NCBI RefSeq assembly: GCF_000332195.1
Contig: NZ_KB235922.1
Coordinates: forward strand, 558,001 to 622,000
From: Pleurocapsa sp. PCC 7319
Lineage (GTDB): Bacteria; Cyanobacteriota; Cyanobacteriia; Cyanobacteriales; Xenococcaceae
Length of the DNA stretch: 64,000 nucleotides
Reading direction: 5' to 3'
How positions within the stretch are numbered: the first letter of the stretch is position 1; every line of letters begins with the position of its first letter. The notes under the pieces were generated by a model. The model did no database searches, was not told the origin of the DNA, and saw nothing but the letters and a program-made list of their open reading frames with translations. The position numbers and the translations under genes are program-made. Positions 63,509 to 64,000 of the stretch are shown here, piece by piece.

Positions 63509-64000
63509 TTATGCTGTAAATAAAGGTAACAATAAAGTGAAGAAATAATAGACTAAAGGAGCAGTAAACACATAACTATCGGTTCGATCTAAAATACCTC
63601 CATGTCCAGGAATTAATTGCCCCGAATCTTTTACTCCAGCATCTCGCTTCATCATTGATTCGGTTAAGTCTCCAAGCAAGCTAGTAATACCAATTAGAGT
63701 GCCTAACATGACACCGCTAATCTGCCAGGCAGGAAGATGAAAATACCAAGCTCCTATTTCAGCGACGATTAAACTACCAAGCACACCAAAAACTGCTCCT
63801 TCCACAGTTTTTTTGGGACTAATATCTGAAAGCCTAGTCCGACCAAAGCTTTTTCCCATCGTATATGCGCCAATATCCGCCGCCCAAATACAAGCCATTA
63901 CTAAAAATGTCAAAGTTAAGGCAGTAGGGAACTGACTGGGATTGAGCCAAGAATCAGGCCAATAACCATCTAGTGGCAAATTACTCGCATTACTGGAATT
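63509..64000 (-). CDS. cdsA: Phosphatidate cytidylyltransferase, 5' end outside window
   Basis: Last 164 codons of the integral-membrane enzyme that makes CDP-diacylglycerol from phosphatidate and CTP. The CDS signature is complete: SMMKRDAGVKDSGQLIPGHG then GILDRTDS. Four hydrophobic helices are visible (LTLTFLVMACIWAADIGAYT; GAVFGVLGSLIVAEIGAWYF; GVMLGTLIGITSLLGDL; VFTAPLVYYFFTLLLPLF). The frame runs open to 64000. Confidence 0.95.
   Translation of the reverse strand, partial: NSSNASNLPLDGYWPDSWLNPSQFPTALTLTFLVMACIWAADIGAYTMGKSFGRTRLSDISPKKTVEGAVFGVLGSLIVAEIGAWYFHLPAWQISGVMLGTLIGITSLLGDLTESMMKRDAGVKDSGQLIPGHGGILDRTDSYVFTAPLVYYFFTLLLPLFTA

Overview
The window is chromosomal DNA from a cyanobacterium of moderate to low GC. 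The palindrome GCGATCGC (HIP1) recurs throughout. Several genes are typical of oxygenic phototrophs: a class Flv3 flavodiiron protein, the proton-extrusion protein PxcA/CemA, the thioredoxin-like TxlA/HCF164 and the six-gene Ebo cluster. Large two-partner-secretion (FHA-type) exoproteins and a heavy load of insertion sequences, MITE-like elements and heptamer repeats fit a large, repeat-rich colonial or filamentous cyanobacterium. I cannot name the genus from sequence alone.

Layout. 1-2.6 kb: alaS, missing only its last codons. 2.7-7.5 kb: mobile-element territory, with a RAYT transposase carrying a 28-bp palindrome inside its reading frame, flv3, and an IS200/IS605 element (divergent tnpA and tnpB) that has cut off the end of a small gene. 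7.6-18.6 kb: housekeeping and envelope genes (SDR, coiled-coil membrane protein, SIMPL protein, K+/H+ antiporter, dut, pxcA, RHH antitoxin-like, PPC protein, acs). 19-22.6 kb: plsX-fabH and a divergent D-Ala-D-Ala carboxypeptidase. 22.8-31.2 kb: broken MATE transporter, EamA transporter, an FHA-type exoprotein with 65-residue repeats, a TnpB remnant, an anti-sigma-type kinase and two conserved hypotheticals. 31.3-41 kb: histidine decarboxylase carrying two C-terminal ACT domains, RTX-like Ca-binding protein, FAD monooxygenase ending inside a MITE, a solo TnpB element, a decaying methyltransferase, and three tandem AIM24 proteins.

41.1-47.1 kb is a complete guanidine-degradation operon: promoter, guanidine-I (ykkC) riboswitch with a terminator, the Ni-dependent guanidine hydrolase gdmH, hypA- and hypB-like nickel chaperones, and a three-gene ABC importer. 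It matches the known Synechocystis sll1077-1082 arrangement: guanidine relieves termination, the ABC proteins import it, and GdmH loaded with nickel by the HypA/B pair hydrolyses it. Convergent to it, 47.1-54.1 kb holds eboF-E-D-C-B-A, known to be needed for export of the scytonemin precursor in Nostoc; no scytonemin biosynthesis gene is visible here. Several Ebo spacers have been invaded by different repeats.

54.3-64 kb: NAD(P)HX repair enzyme, NIL/ferredoxin protein, txlA, a hypothetical, pieces of a decayed STAND/WD40-type gene, a second FHA-type exoprotein, an IS701 transposase with one in-frame stop, and the 3' part of cdsA.

The main themes beyond the annotated pathways are (i) three families of short inverted-repeat elements that often donate gene ends, (ii) heptamer arrays that contain the stop codons of dacB, hypA and eboE, and (iii) many half-decayed genes (MATE, methyltransferase, GST, WD40, TnpB, IS110, IS701). 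No CRISPR array, tRNA or rRNA gene was seen.
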